DNA of 64,000 bases from Phascolarctos cinereus (GCF_002099425.1 NW_018344165.1:3471501-3535500), one strand, 5' to 3'. Shown: positions 20,890 through 32,570, counted from the stretch's first letter. Numbers and translations are program-made. The notes: generated by a model from the sequence alone, not told the origin.

Positions 20890-21950
20890 TAGTCACACAA
20901 TGAACTAAAAGGTGAAACAAATGCAAAACTTTGCCATGCTTATTGTTTGTTGATTACAAAGAGGCATTTGACTTAGTAGAGCAAAGCCAAGCCTTAAAGC
21001 CTCTCCTCCAACCAAGAACTTTTCATACAAATGCTAAAATCAGGCAAGATCCCTTGATAATTGCAACCATAGAAATAACTGTGACCAACAACCCTTTGAC
21101 TATTCTTAAGTAAAGCACAAAACAAGATGCAAGTTGCCAAAGATATTTACTACTCTCATGGAGGAAGTGCAGCACAGAGTCCAAACAAAAAAAGGATAGA
21201 TGATGAGGTCCTCCAGATGCTCCTACTACAGCTGATATGCTAATTGCATCAAACCCCACAGCTAGCATTACAATTCCTTCTCAATGGCACTCATGATTAT
21301 TCAATAATAATTCAAAATCAATCCAGCCAATCCATACAGGAAAAAGTAAGTGGATAAAAATGTCTATTGTCCAGATTATGACATGAAATAAGAGGCCAGT
21401 CTATCGGCACCTACATCTGGGACAGGTACTGAAGGTGGACAATGAGCTGGGCATAAAACAAAGGCCATAAACTGGGATAAATTGCATTTGGGAAAGAGCA
21501 CAGTGCTTTAAAGGATCCCAAACTGCTCCCTGACACAAGACATACCTTGTTTAATACAAATATTTTTCTTGGCGATATTGCAGGGTCATGAACAACAGTC
21601 AAAGTTGCAGGTAAGCCAAAGACTAATGAACAGATTCATGGTAGGCACAAATAAAACACAGCATATTTCCAGTGATGTACAAATTTTGACATAAGGGATA
21701 CCAACAAGAAAATGTGTGTGTGTAGAAAAGTGGGTGGATTAGTTGTGAGGCAAGAGGAAGGGATAACAGATGGGCAGCCTAAATGTTACACCAGAATCCA
21801 CAAAAGTAGAAACACCTAGATGAAGACTTACTACATGTTGGGTGTATCTGATGTACTCGATTTATAAAAGAACATGGACCAGAATCCTCAAGAAGGACAA
21901 TGCCTAGATGGCTTGCAATCTGCACTAATAGAAGGAATACCAACAACTGA
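20890..21950 (+). pseudogene. RTE LINE remnant, reverse transcriptase and C-terminus
   Basis: Near 20938 a frame reads LLFVDYKEAFDLVE, the catalytic A motif of RTE reverse transcriptase with the FVDY aspartate intact. About 21.2 kb reads RIDDEVLQMLLLQ, 21.4 kb LGQVLKVDNELG, and 21.75 kb RDNRWAA, matching the later RTE landmarks in order. Stops and shifts occur throughout. With the inverted endonuclease at 20.0-20.46 kb it may be one insertion with a 5' inversion. Confidence 0.8.
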
Positions 21951-21973
21951 TAATATCATAGATCCACTGATAT

Positions 21974-22192
21974 AGGAGTTTCTAACCTCCAAAAGGTTCA
22001 CAGATAGATTTCAGGGGCTTCCCATTCCATTTTGGATCGGAAAAAAATTACAACTTTATTTTCACTAATCTCTTACTGAAACTTTAAATTTCCTACAGTC
22101 ATGAATGTAGGGAACAAAAGTTTTCTCAGAAGGGATCCAGAGGCTTTACTAGACTGTCAAAGGAATCCATGACACAAAAAGGTTAAGAACCC
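21974..22192. mobile_element. hAT-type MITE, second family
   Basis: Relative of 7713-7916: left end aggagtttctaacctccaaa, right end gacacaaaaaggttaagaac. Shared phrases include ctttactagactgtcaaagg and atccatgacacaaaaa. Target duplication not clear here. Confidence 0.75.
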
Positions 22193-22219
22193 ATACACCA
22201 AGGTAAAGGCAAGATCCTG

Positions 22220-23390
22220 TGCTGGAATTAAAAGGTTCTGTGCTATGATGAAGAAGGAGGAGGAGGAGGAGGAGGAAAAAAAAGTAGCCCTTGTTCTTAA
22301 AGTATTTACTCTCCAATGAGGGAGAGACTGAGATACAGCCTTAAGATGAATGATCATTACAACAGACAGAATATGATAATGGCAATGCAAGGATCTTCAC
22401 AAAGTACAATAAGAAACATAAGCAGGGAAAGATCACTATTTTACAGTAAGGAAACTGAGGCAAAGAGTTTAAGTGATTTGCTCAGAGCAGCACAGCTAGT
22501 AAATGAGGCTACATTTGAACTCAGGCCTTGTTGACTCCAGGCTCAGCTCTCTATCCACTGCACTCCCTAGCTGCCACCCTATAGGCAGAGATGTAGAAGC
22601 AGTGTATAAAGTATAAGGCCTTGATTGGCTATAAGAAATGCAGAAGTAGGCAAGACAAGTTCAGGGAGTAAAGAACAGTCCAGTTTGGCCTAAATATTGA
22701 GTACATGGGAAGAATAAAGTGAAATAAGGCTGGAAAGATATATTGGGACCAGATCACATAGAGTTTTAAATGCCAAGCTGAGGCATTTGTATTTTATCCT
22801 AAAGACAATAAAGAACCATGTAAGGTTTTTTAATATGGGGTTGATATGTCAGATCTGTGCCTTAGGAAGACGATTTTGTCAGCTACCAGAAAGGTAGATC
22901 AGAGAGGAATGATGTTGGAGGCTGGGAGACCAGTTAAGAAGCTATTACAGTAATTCTAGCAAGATGTGCTGAATTAAGGTAGTGTGAGAGTAGATAGGAA
23001 GGGCAGAATGTAAAAGATATTACTGAAAAAGAAATGACAAGATTTAGCAACTGACTAGTTGTGGAGGTCAAGGAAGAGGAAAGAATCAATGACTCCACAT
23101 TTTGGAACATAAGTGTCTGGGAAGATAGTGGTCAACTGAGAAAGGCAAGTTGGGAAAAGAAGTAGGTTTTGGAGGGAAAATAAGTAATTCAATTTTGGGC
23201 ATGTTGATTTTGAGGTGGAGATGGAAAATCTACGTGGAAGTATTTATCAAACATTTGGGAACGTAGCCCTGGAAAACTCAGAGCTGAGATTAGGACTAGA
23301 CATATAGATTTGGGAGTCAAGGGCAAAGACAAAACCTCCAAGGAAAAGAGAACAGAAGCATACAGAGAACTCTATTTACCCTCTACTCCC
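22220..23390 (-). mobile_element. L2, reverse orientation, split by a SINE
   Basis: Minus-strand L2 from its 3' end: aaagtatttactctccaatg; after the SINE, gaccagatcacatagagttt, tttgtattttatcctaaaga, agatctgtgccttaggaaga, ggaggctgggagaccagtta, gaccagttaagaagctatta, then ORF2 in reverse to about 23390. A short AGG run lies at 22255-22275. Confidence 0.85.
22430..22577 (-). mobile_element. CORE-SINE inside L2
   Basis: attttacagtaaggaaactg, agtgatttgctcagagcagc, tttgaactcaggccttgttg and cactccctagctgcc in reverse order. Confidence 0.8.
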
Positions 23391-23534
23391 CAAACAGTAA
23401 GAAATAGTGACTCCCCCAACTCTAAGCTATTGGTCTTGACTTATTCAGGGAAGAGGAATATAGGGGTTGTTATAAGGTAAAGAAATGAGCACTGGAGGAG
23501 GGGTATCATGAGATAACAGTCATTAGATGAAGTT

Positions 23535-23670
23535 TGCCTTAGAATCACAGAATCCAAAACTGGAAGACACCTATCTAGTCTGATACTCTCATTTTACACG
23601 TTTAGAAATTGAAGCCTAGGGAAGAGAAGTGACTTATCTAAGGTCATAAAGCTAATAATAAGTGGCTACT
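23535..23670 (-). mobile_element. MIR
   Basis: gaatcacagaatccaaaact, gtctgatactctcattttac, gagaagtgacttatctaagg. A CA microsatellite follows at 23700-23733. Confidence 0.7.
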
Positions 23671-23734
23671 TTTCTTTCTCTTGTTTCCCTTCATTCAACA
23701 CACTCACACACAAACACACACACACACACACCCC

Positions 23735-24112
23735 AATGCAACCCCAACAAGCACTTGGATTGGTAAGAATAAAAAAGAGCTGAGGTTCTACTCAATGGTG
23801 GGGTCAACAGTAACAAAGGGAATGGAAGGGGGAAGGATGAAAAGGAAGGAAATCTCTAGTAGCAGCTAGGGAGGGAAAAGAGTTCCAAGGTTCACTTGGC
23901 TGTGGTAACCTATATAAGGGATCTATATTGCCTCCTCTTATATATGCTCCTAATTTATATTTTAAAATAATCCTGATCAGAATAATCCTCTACAACACCA
24001 AAGGATGATGGGGTTACACTACAGGAAAGAGCTTCTAAAATTTCTAAGAAAAGCAGCATTTATATTAGGGGGTTAAAAAAAAAGTATACTATATAACCAA
24101 TTAATGTTGTGG
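23735..24112. other. Unassigned stretch
   Basis: Contains the end of a CA tract and no recognised family or gene. Confidence 0.4.
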
Positions 24113-24114
24113 GA

Positions 24115-24300
24115 GTTTTTTTCCAGTTGAGACCTGTGATTTCAATGGTATAGGAAATGCCAGTGAGGAAATTCCTTCAACCAAAGCAAACTGGCAATTG
24201 TCCTGCAATTTATAGAACTGGAGAGTTACCTGAGCCACTGAAAAGTTAAGTGACTTGCCCAAAGTTGTATTTGTATCCAGGTGAAAGAATTTATAATATG
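24115..24300 (-). mobile_element. MAR1-like SINE
   Basis: gacctgtgatttcaatggta, gtcctgcaatttatagaact, ggagagttacctgagccact, aagtgacttgcccaaagttg. Third minus-strand copy of this family. Confidence 0.8.
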
Positions 24301-24344
24301 GATTTGAACTGAAATAAAATAAGTCATATACAAAAAATATTTTT

Positions 24345-24425
24345 CTAAATGAAATGACCTTACAGGATTTTTATGAGTAAAGTGCTTTACAAATCCTAAA
24401 ACTATACAAATGTGAATTATTATAA
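24345..24425 (+). mobile_element. THER1-like 3' end
   Basis: aaagtgctttacaaatccta and actatacaaatgtgaattat, the usual THER1 terminus. Confidence 0.65.
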
Positions 24426-24834
24426 AGATGCAAGAATTTTAATTTCCAAACACTTTTAACTTTGTTCTGAACAGTTTCCCAATTAAACTCATTTAAATCA
24501 TTTCTTCCACTTCTGCTTATGTGCAGTTTTCAAAGCTACCCCATATTCCTGGAAGCACCTCTCATCATCCAATAAACCAACTTTCTTTTTCTTCAATTCA
24601 CTCATGAAAGCTAATTTATTTTAGAAAAATCTATATTATAGCTGCCTAGTAAATCATAAAATTATGGAAACACTGAGCTATCATTCATCTTTATTTCTGA
24701 TATATTTAGTTCCCTTTTTGGTTAGAGTTATAGGAAATTGAAGTTTATACATCAAGTCACACTGAAGCTAGTCAGGGTTAATATGATTCTGTGGTCAATT
24801 CAAATGAACATTTAAGTGCAAAGTTTCACTAATA
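24426..24834. other. Unassigned stretch
   Basis: AT-rich, no family or gene recognised. Confidence 0.4.
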
Positions 24835-25597
24835 TGGCCCTTAAACACTTATTAAACAGTGTGTACTCTAGACCCTAGAGATGAAAAAAAAATTGGTTTC
24901 TTCCTCAAAGAGATACTGGGGAGTAAAGTAAACAAATAAATAAATACATACACACAAGGAAATCAGGGGGTGGAAGAGCACTAACTACAGTGAGAAGTGA
25001 AGGTTTCATAGAGGAGGTAGCATCTAAGCTGAGACTTGCGGGTTCTGAAAGGCACAAAAAAGAAAAAGCACATTCCAAGGATATGGAACATCAAGAACTA
25101 TAAATGCATTTTGGCCAGAACACAGAAGGGTAAAGGGGAATAATGGGAAATAAAGTTGGAAAGGTATGTTGGAGCCAGATTGTAGAGAGCCTTAAATGCC
25201 GCACTGAGGAGTTGGTACGTTATCCCAAAGGCTATAAAGAGCCACATGCCCAGACCTGTGCCTTAGGAAGATTATTTGATAGCTGCACTGAAGATCTATT
25301 GGAAAGGATAGAGACTAGGGACAGGAAGACCAATCAGGAAGTTATTATAACGTCAGAGACAAGGGGTGATGACAGTCTGAACTGAGATGATGGCTACAAG
25401 GGTAGAGAGGTAACCTAAAAAATATTGCAGGGGTAGAACACCCAGGACTTGGCAATTGGCTAAATATGAGGGGAACAAGGGAGAGAGAAGAGTCTAGGAT
25501 GACTCCAAGGTTATTTATCTGGGTGACTGAGAAGATGGAGGAGAGGTGCCTTTAACAGAAATAGCAAAAGCTTAGAAGAGGGGAGAAGTAAGGGGAG
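24835..25597 (-). mobile_element. L2, reverse orientation
   Basis: gagccttaaatgccgcactg, ttatcccaaaggctataaag, acctgtgccttaggaagatt, gaccaatcaggaagttatta, gtctaggatgactccaaggt, ctgggtgactgagaagatgg: ORF2 C-terminal half in reverse. Decayed, although an 80-codon plus frame happens to be open across it. Confidence 0.85.
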
Positions 25598-26050
25598 TCA
25601 GGAGAGATTTTGGTTCAAATTTCAGCTCTGAAATTTAAGAGCTCTGTGACCCTTCAACCCACTTCATTTCTCTGAAGCCGTTTCTTAACCTGAAAATAAG
25701 AAGAATACTTCTTCTTCTTGTTATTCAGTTGTGTCCAACTCTTTATGACCCCATTTGGGGTTTTCTAAACAAAGATATTGGAGTGGTTATCCATTTCCTT
25801 CTCCAGCTCGTATTACAGATGAGGAAACTGAGGCAACAGCATGAAGTGACTTGCCCAAGATCACACAGCTAGTTAGTAAGTGTCTGAGGCCACATTTGAG
25901 CTCAGGAAGATAAGCCTGGCTCCAGGCCTAGCACTTTATCCACAGCGACACCTAGCTGCCCTGGGAGTAATACTTGTATTCCCTATATTAGAGAGTTACT
26001 ACAAAGAAAGTGTTTTGTAAATTTCAAAGCACAAAAGAAATGAGTTATTG
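25598..26050 (+). mobile_element. MIR/THER1-like SINE split by another SINE
   Basis: Left half ttggttcaaatttcagctct, ctctgtgacccttcaaccca; right half aaagtgttttgtaaatttca. The SINE at 25719-25961 interrupts it. Confidence 0.65.
25719..25961 (-). mobile_element. CORE-SINE with BovB/RTE-like tail (Mon-1 type)
   Basis: Minus-strand full copy: tail ttcagttgtgtccaactctt, then ttggggttttctaaacaaag, the CORE and the head cacctagctgcc. Confidence 0.9.
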
Positions 26051-26400
26051 CTGTGCGTAAGGAAGGCACCATACTAGGCTCTGCTGGGTGATACAAAGAT
26101 CAATAAGGCAATTAGCAGGCGAGGTAGACAAAGCACTGGGCCTGGAGTCGGGAAAATCAGAGTTCAAATCCTGCCTCTTACTAGCTATGTGACCCTGGGC
26201 AAGTCACTTAATCTCTGCTTTAATTTCCTCATCTGTAAAATGAGGCTCATAATAGCATCTACCTCTCAGGGTTGCTGTGAGGGTAAAATGAGATATTTGC
26301 AAAATGCTTTGTAAACCTTAAAGTGCTACACAAGGACTAGCTATTATCATTACAGTCTTTGCCCTCAAGGAGCTTATAGACTAGTAGGGGAAAGAAGACC
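26040..26400 (-). mobile_element. L2 3' end in reverse, split by THER1
   Basis: Left part ggcaccatactaggctctgc and gatacaaagatcaataaggc; right part after 26355 ccctcaaggagcttatagac. A THER1 copy lies between. Confidence 0.75.
26118..26350 (+). mobile_element. THER1-like SINE, near full length
   Basis: ggcgaggtagacaaagcact, gagttcaaatcctgcctctt, gtgaccctgggcaagtcact, ctcatctgtaaaatgaggct, cagggttgctgtgagggtaa, ttgcaaaatgctttgtaaac and the end ctagctattatcatta. Best THER1 copy in the window. Confidence 0.9.
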
Positions 26401-27069
26401 CTCATCCTCTGCCCCCCCAAAAAAGAAAAAAACAGCCTACTGGCACAAAAAAGAATGTGGTAATTGTTTAACAGAGGAACAAAGAAAGTGCTATGTTGAA
26501 AGACTTTCCCAGAATCATATTCAGTCTTTTTTTCCAAAATAACCAACATCATTCCTCTGCTAATTTGGAAAAGGGGCTTTTCCCCTCACTAACTCATATT
26601 CCTTTAAGTACTTTGTAGTTATAATGAAATGAAAAGACGAAGGGACAAAATTCTCTCTACACAATGAACAGGCCTCAGGGATTTATTTACCACTAACAAA
26701 TTAGTGTTTGCAAAACACTTTAAAGATCTAAAGTGCAACATCATGACTAAATACTGTTATTACTAGGCAACTGGTTCAAATGTAAATCAAGGGGAAGACA
26801 AAGTTAGAGAGTTGTTTCGTTGGGTGTGAACAGCACCTAAAGCAGGTGGGTGAATGCAGGTTAATTAAATTTGTAACAGGATTGGAATGTTGTTGCTCAC
26901 TATATTAGGTAAACACGTTGAAATATAAGGAAAGCAAGAGATTCCAAATGAAAAAGTTAAAGATGTACAAAATAGTTATCAAATAAAATCGGGAGAGGGG
27001 AAGCGGAAGGACTATTCCATAATTAGCAAGTCTAAAGAAGAAATGAAAACTGTATTTGAAAATGAGGTA
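26401..27069. other. Unassigned stretch
   Basis: No family or gene recognised, apart from a short THER1-like echo near 26705 (gcaaaacactttaaagatct). Confidence 0.4.
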
Positions 27070-27205
27070 CAACTGATCCAAAAATCAGAAGGCCTAAGTT
27101 TTAGGCCCAATTCTGCTATTAATTTGCCACACGTGACCTTAAGCAAGTCACTTAACATGAAGTGAGTCCCAGTTTCCTTACTAGCTATAAGACTTTATAT
27201 TTCTA
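27070..27205 (+). mobile_element. MIR-like SINE
   Basis: ccaattctgctattaatttg, cacgtgaccttaagcaagtc, gagtcccagtttccttacta. Confidence 0.65.
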
Positions 27206-27229
27206 TTTGACTCTACTTTGCATATTTCT

Positions 27230-27745
27230 CCAATCAATTCCTTTTTTCTATTCACATGGCCACCTTTCTACTTTAGGCCATCATCACCACTTATCAGGAC
27301 TACTGCACCCTAACTGATCTCTCTGCTTCAAGCTTCTCCTTTCTCCAATCCATCCTCCCTCCACATAGCTGCCAAAGTGTTTTTCCTAAAGTATGATCAC
27401 GTCAATCCATGTCAATTTAATGGCTCTAGATTCCCTCTAGAATCTAACATAAACTCTTTTGTCTGGTATCTAAAGCCCATCACAACTTGGCTCCAACATA
27501 CCTTTCTAGCCTTATTTTACATATATATACTCCCCTTCACACACTCTACCAGCCAGTTAAATAGGTCTTCTTGCTGTTCCTTCCTCCACCTCACTCCATG
27601 CCTCTGCCCCCATGCCTGGAAGGTACTACCTCTTCACCCTGCCTCTTAGAATACCTAATTTCTTTAAAGTTTAGTTCAAAGGCACTTTCTGCCTGTATCC
27701 TTTCCTGATCCTCCCAGCAGGTAGTACCACCCATCAAAAGAAAAA
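27230..27745 (+). mobile_element. L2 3' ORF2 region
   Basis: gccatcatcaccacttatca, atctctctgcttcaagcttc, caatccatcctccctccaca, ctaaagcccatcacaacttg, ccatgcctggaaggtactac: L2 order, 3' terminus missing. Confidence 0.85.
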
Positions 27746-27869
27746 ATTATTAACTTGTATTTACTTTGATCAACCCTCAGCCCAGAAAGCCTTTAGAATT
27801 CAATCATGAGGCATTAGAAAGGTACTGAATTAACTGTAAAGATGCCTCTATGCCCTGAAATTAAAAAGC

Positions 27870-28500
27870 ACTCCATCTCACTGGAAGAGCAGAGTTCTAA
27901 ATAGTCATGGGGCAAAGTTTCAGTCTGGGGAAATCAAAGTTGAGGGGAAGAGATTTACCTCTCTTCCTTATCTGTCCTCGCAATAGTCCTAACAATAACT
28001 TTCTCTGAGAAAGACACTCCATCCAGCAGTTCAAGAGTTTGTCACTTTTAGAGAGTTTGAGGCACAAGAGAGGGAAGAGAAACACACTCCACACAGACAC
28101 ACTCAATAAAGGGAGAAAGCAGCGTCAAGAAAGAAGACCCCTGGTAATAGAGAAGAGAGCCAGCTACTGGGAGGAGCAGATCCAGGAAAGTGAGCTGAGC
28201 AACTTATCCAGCTCCAAGGGGAGCTGCATGAGGACTCCATAAAGAGCAGGCCCTGAAGCACCAGGAGTGGCGAGGTGTTGTGGCCATACACACTCTCCAC
28301 ATATGTACCCCCACTCTTCCCATGGATGCTATGGATGTTTTGGCACACTAGGTTTCTAGAGGGAAATGCTTTCTAGCTACTATGTTTACTGTGCCATCTT
28401 AGCAAATTCCTTTTCTATGAGTTAACTGTGTCTACTAACTGACTTAATGAAAAGTGAGTGGGGACTGAGGCTCACGAATACACACTCACAGGGTTCCCAC
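27870..28500. repeat. Unclassified interspersed repeat, copy A
   Basis: Shares phrases in order with 52660-53035: the cccctggtaat segment, gagcagatccaggaaagt against aagcagatcctgaaagtc, and later a tagctacta ... cttagcaaatt ... ctatgagttaactgtg series against tagctaccg ... gctaagaactaattatag. Family unknown; an LTR-type fossil or a DNA element are both possible. Confidence 0.4.
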
Positions 28501-29028
28501 GTAACATCCCCTATGGGCCATTCTTTTAACTTGTATTCACACCCTCAGACTGGGTCTTCCTGCAAAATTTCATTTTAATCTAAAACAACCTTTTAGATTA
28601 AAATTTTAATGTCTAAAACTCTTCACTGAATTATCTTCCGTATACTGACTAAACCTTTACTTTTTGACTGCTATCCCCTTACAGGTCACATTAAGTTCAT
28701 CATCTTAACCAATTCACTTTTTTTTTCTACTTTATAATTGTAATCAATTTACTTGCTGACATGGAATCAGTATTTAAGCTAGGTGAGCACACAGAATCTC
28801 ATACCTCGCATTAGACTGGGCACCAGGAAGAGGTTCTACCAAACTTCCACTGTTACAGGAAGAAAGTAGTTATTCAGTAACCCCATTAAAAAATAAAAAC
28901 CAAAAAAACCTCTAAAAGTTAGCATGGATTAAACTCTAGAATTTTACTTACACACATCACCAAAGTCCTCCTAATGGAGGACCTGGGTCCTCAAAAGTTA
29001 TACACCTTCTTCAGTGCCTTGTACATGT
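28501..29028. other. Unassigned stretch with AT-rich hairpin
   Basis: No family recognised. Contains a perfect 14-bp inverted repeat with a 5-base loop at 28572-28604. Confidence 0.5.
28572..28604. repeat. Perfect 14-bp inverted repeat
   Basis: Arms attttaatctaaaa (28572-28585) and ttttagattaaaat (28591-28604) with loop caacc. Exact complementarity. Confidence 0.9.
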
Positions 29029-29233
29029 TGATGTTCAGTTGTGGTCCCATTTGGGGTTTTCTTGGCAAAGATTCTAGAATGGTTTGCCATTTCCTTCAGA
29101 TGAGAAAACTAAGGCAAACACGGTTAAGCGACTTGCCTAGGTTCACACAGGTAGGAAGTGTCTGAAGCAGTATTTGAACTCAGGTCTTCTCGATTCTAGG
29201 CTGGGTACTCTACCCACTGTATCACTAGCTGCC
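29029..29233 (-). mobile_element. CORE-SINE with BovB/RTE-like tail, partial
   Basis: gttcagttgtggtcccattt, gttttcttggcaaagattct, agcgacttgcctaggttcac, gaactcaggtcttctcgatt, tatcactagctgcc in reverse order. Part of the tail is deleted. Confidence 0.85.
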
Positions 29234-29329
29234 TTATACAGAGAAAATGTTTAACACAATGTTTGTTGAATAAGGATCTGACTGTGCTAAAAAATTAGAA
29301 AAGACTTTAAGTAAAGCCTGACAACCATT

Positions 29330-29420
29330 ACTGTCATGTCTAAGTTTTTATTTCTCCTAGCAGCTAGTACAGTCCTTTGTACACAGTAGACACCTAAATG
29401 TTGCAGAATTAAACTGAATT
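29330..29420 (+). mobile_element. L2 3' end
   Basis: cagctagtacagtcctttgt, acacagtagacacctaaatg: diverged L2 terminus. Confidence 0.6.
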
Positions 29421-30814
29421 ATTATCAGACGACCAGCCTAGCTATATCTGAAGAAGGTTGGCTAACAGGTGATATTGACTGTCAGTAACTAGTGAAATGT
29501 GGCCAAGTCATGTGCAGCATCAGGTACCACACTGATGAAACCAAGATCTTTCAAAGTAATTAAAAATAGTATGAAAATGTATTCATCCTGAATTTTTATA
29601 TTTGAGTCAGCAATAACCAAGTAGTTTTAAGTGGCTGGCATTAGTAAAGCCAAAGTCATAAGTATGAGTCCAAGTACCTTCATTTTCCTACACAACTAGA
29701 CTGCAGTTCAAATGAGATAATGAATGAAAAACACCTACCCTTCCATTTAAACGTAGCAGAAAAACTTCCATTGTTATTGTTACTGTCATTTTCATAATTA
29801 CAAGGCAGACCATTAATTAACCATAAGAAGCAATTTGACATTAAATGGCTTCACAGGTCAAATTCTATTTTATAAGAAAAAAAATAGGTTATTAAAGCAA
29901 AATGTACAATACGATGCACTCTTCAGGTTCCCATACCAGGGGACCATGTTGGTCATAGATGAAAATATTTTCTCAATTGCTTCTGTTTCTGATTCTCTGC
30001 CCTATTGATAATTCTAATTCTGTACTTGCATCAAAGCCCGCCTCAAGTTTCAATTTATCCATGAATCCTTCCATGAATAATTCCAGCCCCCAATGAGCTT
30101 TTCCTTTTTTGAATTTCTTTACCATTTATAGTATGTACCACATAGTCCAGCAGTTTATGAAATGCCGTCTCATCTCATCATCTGCCTTTGATACCTCAAT
30201 GTGACAGGGAGGTGTCCTTGGGTTCTCAAAGGCTATGCCAGCATAGTACAAGCACTGGCAGGTCCTACCACGCTGGAGAGGCTTTAAACACAGGCCTAGT
30301 AGGCCTGTTGGCTGCAGACCAAAATAGCTAAGTTTGGAGGAGCTCATTCCCTGCTTGGTCACAGAATGAAGAGTTTTTCAGGCTTAGCAACTTTTGAAGA
30401 TTAGTTATAGAAGGACTGCAATCTTTATCAGTGAAGGGAATACCCATGTAGTCCCTTGAAGCACTTAAGTACTGTCATCTACATAGCACTGCTGGAAAAT
30501 TTTCTAGAGAATAGTTTTTCAATCTTTTGACCACGATCAAGGGTAACAATTTTTCAGAATACGTTTTATTTTCTTTTAGCTTCTTCATGTCTGTACATTA
30601 CTGTGACTCCTAGAAGTCAGGACTTTTCCCATACTTCCCATACAACCTAGCACATTACTAGAGGATCGGTGAATGTTTGATGACTTTTTCGTACTTCCAC
30701 TAATTACCCTCTTGCCCACAATGGGACCTTGTGTAAAATTCCACATAGTAGAGCACTGTGTTACGGTAAGATTCTATGTATGACAAGCTGCCAGAAGGAA
30801 ACAGTTCAAGTACT
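29421..30814. other. Unassigned stretch
   Basis: No family firmly recognised. A 78-codon minus frame at 30126-30362 has no recognisable domain. A weak L2-end-like echo lies near 30575-30685. Confidence 0.4.
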
Positions 30815-32045
30815 GTGGAAACACAATCAGGATAACACAAGATTTAGCAGCTTCTACATTAAAGGACCGTAGGGCATGGAATATAATATTCCAGAGGGCA
30901 AAGGAGATAGGATCACAACCAAGAATCACCTACCCAGCAAAACTGAGTATAATCCTTCAGGGGAAAAAATGGTCATTCAGTGAAATAGAGGACTTTCAAG
31001 CACTCTTGATGAAAAGACCAGAGCTGAAGAGAAAATCTGACTTTCAAATACAGGACTCAAGTAGAGCATGAAGAGGTAAATAGGAAAGAGAAATCATAAG
31101 AGACTTATTAAGATTGAACTGTTTATATTCCTGCATGGAAAGATGATATTTATAACTCATGAGACCTTTGTCAGTATTAGGGTAGTTGGAGGAAAAAAAT
31201 TATATGTATGTATATGTAGATAGATAGATAGAGGGCACAGGGTAAGTTGAAGATTAAGGGGTCATATCTGCAGAATAAAATTAAGGGATGAGAGAGGATG
31301 ATACTCAGAGAAGAAGGGAGAGGTAGAATGGGGTAAAATCTCACAAAAAAAAACAGAAAAAAAAGTTCTTACAGTGAGAAGAAATGGGGAAGGTGAGAGA
31401 GAATGAGTGAATCTTATTCTCATAGGATTTGGCTTAAGGAGGGAATAACATACACATTCAATTGGGTATGGAAATCTGTCTTACCCTACAGGAAAACAGG
31501 GGGAGAAGGGGACAAGAGAGCAGGGGGATGATAGAGAGGAGGGCAGATTGGAAAGGGGTAATCAGAAGTAAATACTTCTGAGGAGGGACAGGGTCAAAAG
31601 AAAGAATAGAATAAATGGGAGGGCAGGATAGGATTAAGGGAAATACACTTAGTTTTTCACAACATGTCTACTATGGACATGTTTTGCATAACTGCACATG
31701 TACAACCTATATTGAGTTGCTTGCCTTTTCAATGAGGGTGGGTGGGGAGGGAGGAAGAGAGAAAATTTGAAACCTAAAGTTTTAAAAACGTATGTTTAAA
31801 AAAAATGTTTTCACATGCTACTGGGAAATAAGAAATACAGGAAATGGGGTACAGAAGTCTATCCTGTCCTACAGGAAAATAGAAGGGGAAGGGGATAAGA
31901 GAAGAGGAGAGAGACAGACTAGGGGAAGGGATATTCAGAATGCATGCCATCTTGGGGTGGGAGGAAGGGGGAGATGGGGTATAAATTTGGAATTCAAAAA
32001 CTTGTGGGAGTGAATATTGAAAGCTAAAAATAAATAAATTCATAT
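30815..32045 (+). mobile_element. ORF2-less L1 element (HAL1-like), double tail
   Basis: Starts inside L1 ORF1 near the C-terminus (taacacaagatttagcagct, aagaatcacctacccagcaa, as in the L1 at 60.77-60.9 kb). The purine-rich inter-ORF spacer follows to about 31650, then passes straight into an L1 3' UTR (tttttcacaacatgtctact, actgcacatgtacaacctat) with no ORF2. From about 31835 a second spacer-like module and a second, different L1 tail follow, ending ctaaaaataaataaa. The same order occurs at 53.0-53.8 kb. Lacks an intact protein. Confidence 0.8.
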
Positions 32046-32157
32046 TAGATTCTATGTATGACAAAAATGTTTCCAAGCCCCAGCCAATGTTCCACTTATG
32101 GCAAATAAACGTAGTAGGTACTTAAATATAGTAAAAAAAAAAAAATACTGCCTCTAC

Positions 32158-32570
32158 TGAGGCAACTGAGAGGGTACAGTAAATAGAGTGCTATGCGTGG
32201 AGGCCTGAGCTCAAATCTTGCCTCAGACTTACCATGTGACCTTTGGTAATTCACTTAACCTATCTGCCTCAGTTTCCTCAACTGCAAAATGGTGATAATA
32301 ATAGCACCTACCTCCCACATTGTTGTAAACATCAAATGAGATAATATCTGTAAACTGCTTAGCATAGCACCTGGCACATAACAGGTACTCAGTAAATGCT
32401 TATTCCCTTCCCTCTACTATGTGACTTTGGGCAAGTCGTTAAAACCTTCTGAACTTTAGTTTTCTCTTCAATAAAACGAGTATAATAACTTGCACTATTT
32501 ACCTTATAGGGTTGTTACAAAGGTCAAATGATATGGCATATGTACTTTGTAAACAAAGTGCTATAACTGA
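32158..32570 (+). mobile_element. THER1-like SINEs, two in tandem
   Basis: First copy 32158-32400 (ctcaaatcttgcctcagact, tcagtttcctcaactgcaaa, cacctacctcccacattgtt, then an L2-like end gcacctggcacataacaggt). Second partial copy 32410-32570 (gtgactttgggcaagtcgtt, ccttatagggttgttacaaa). Confidence 0.75.

Noticed and set aside
30126-30362. 78-codon minus frame
   Set aside because: No recognised domain and no splice or promoter support.
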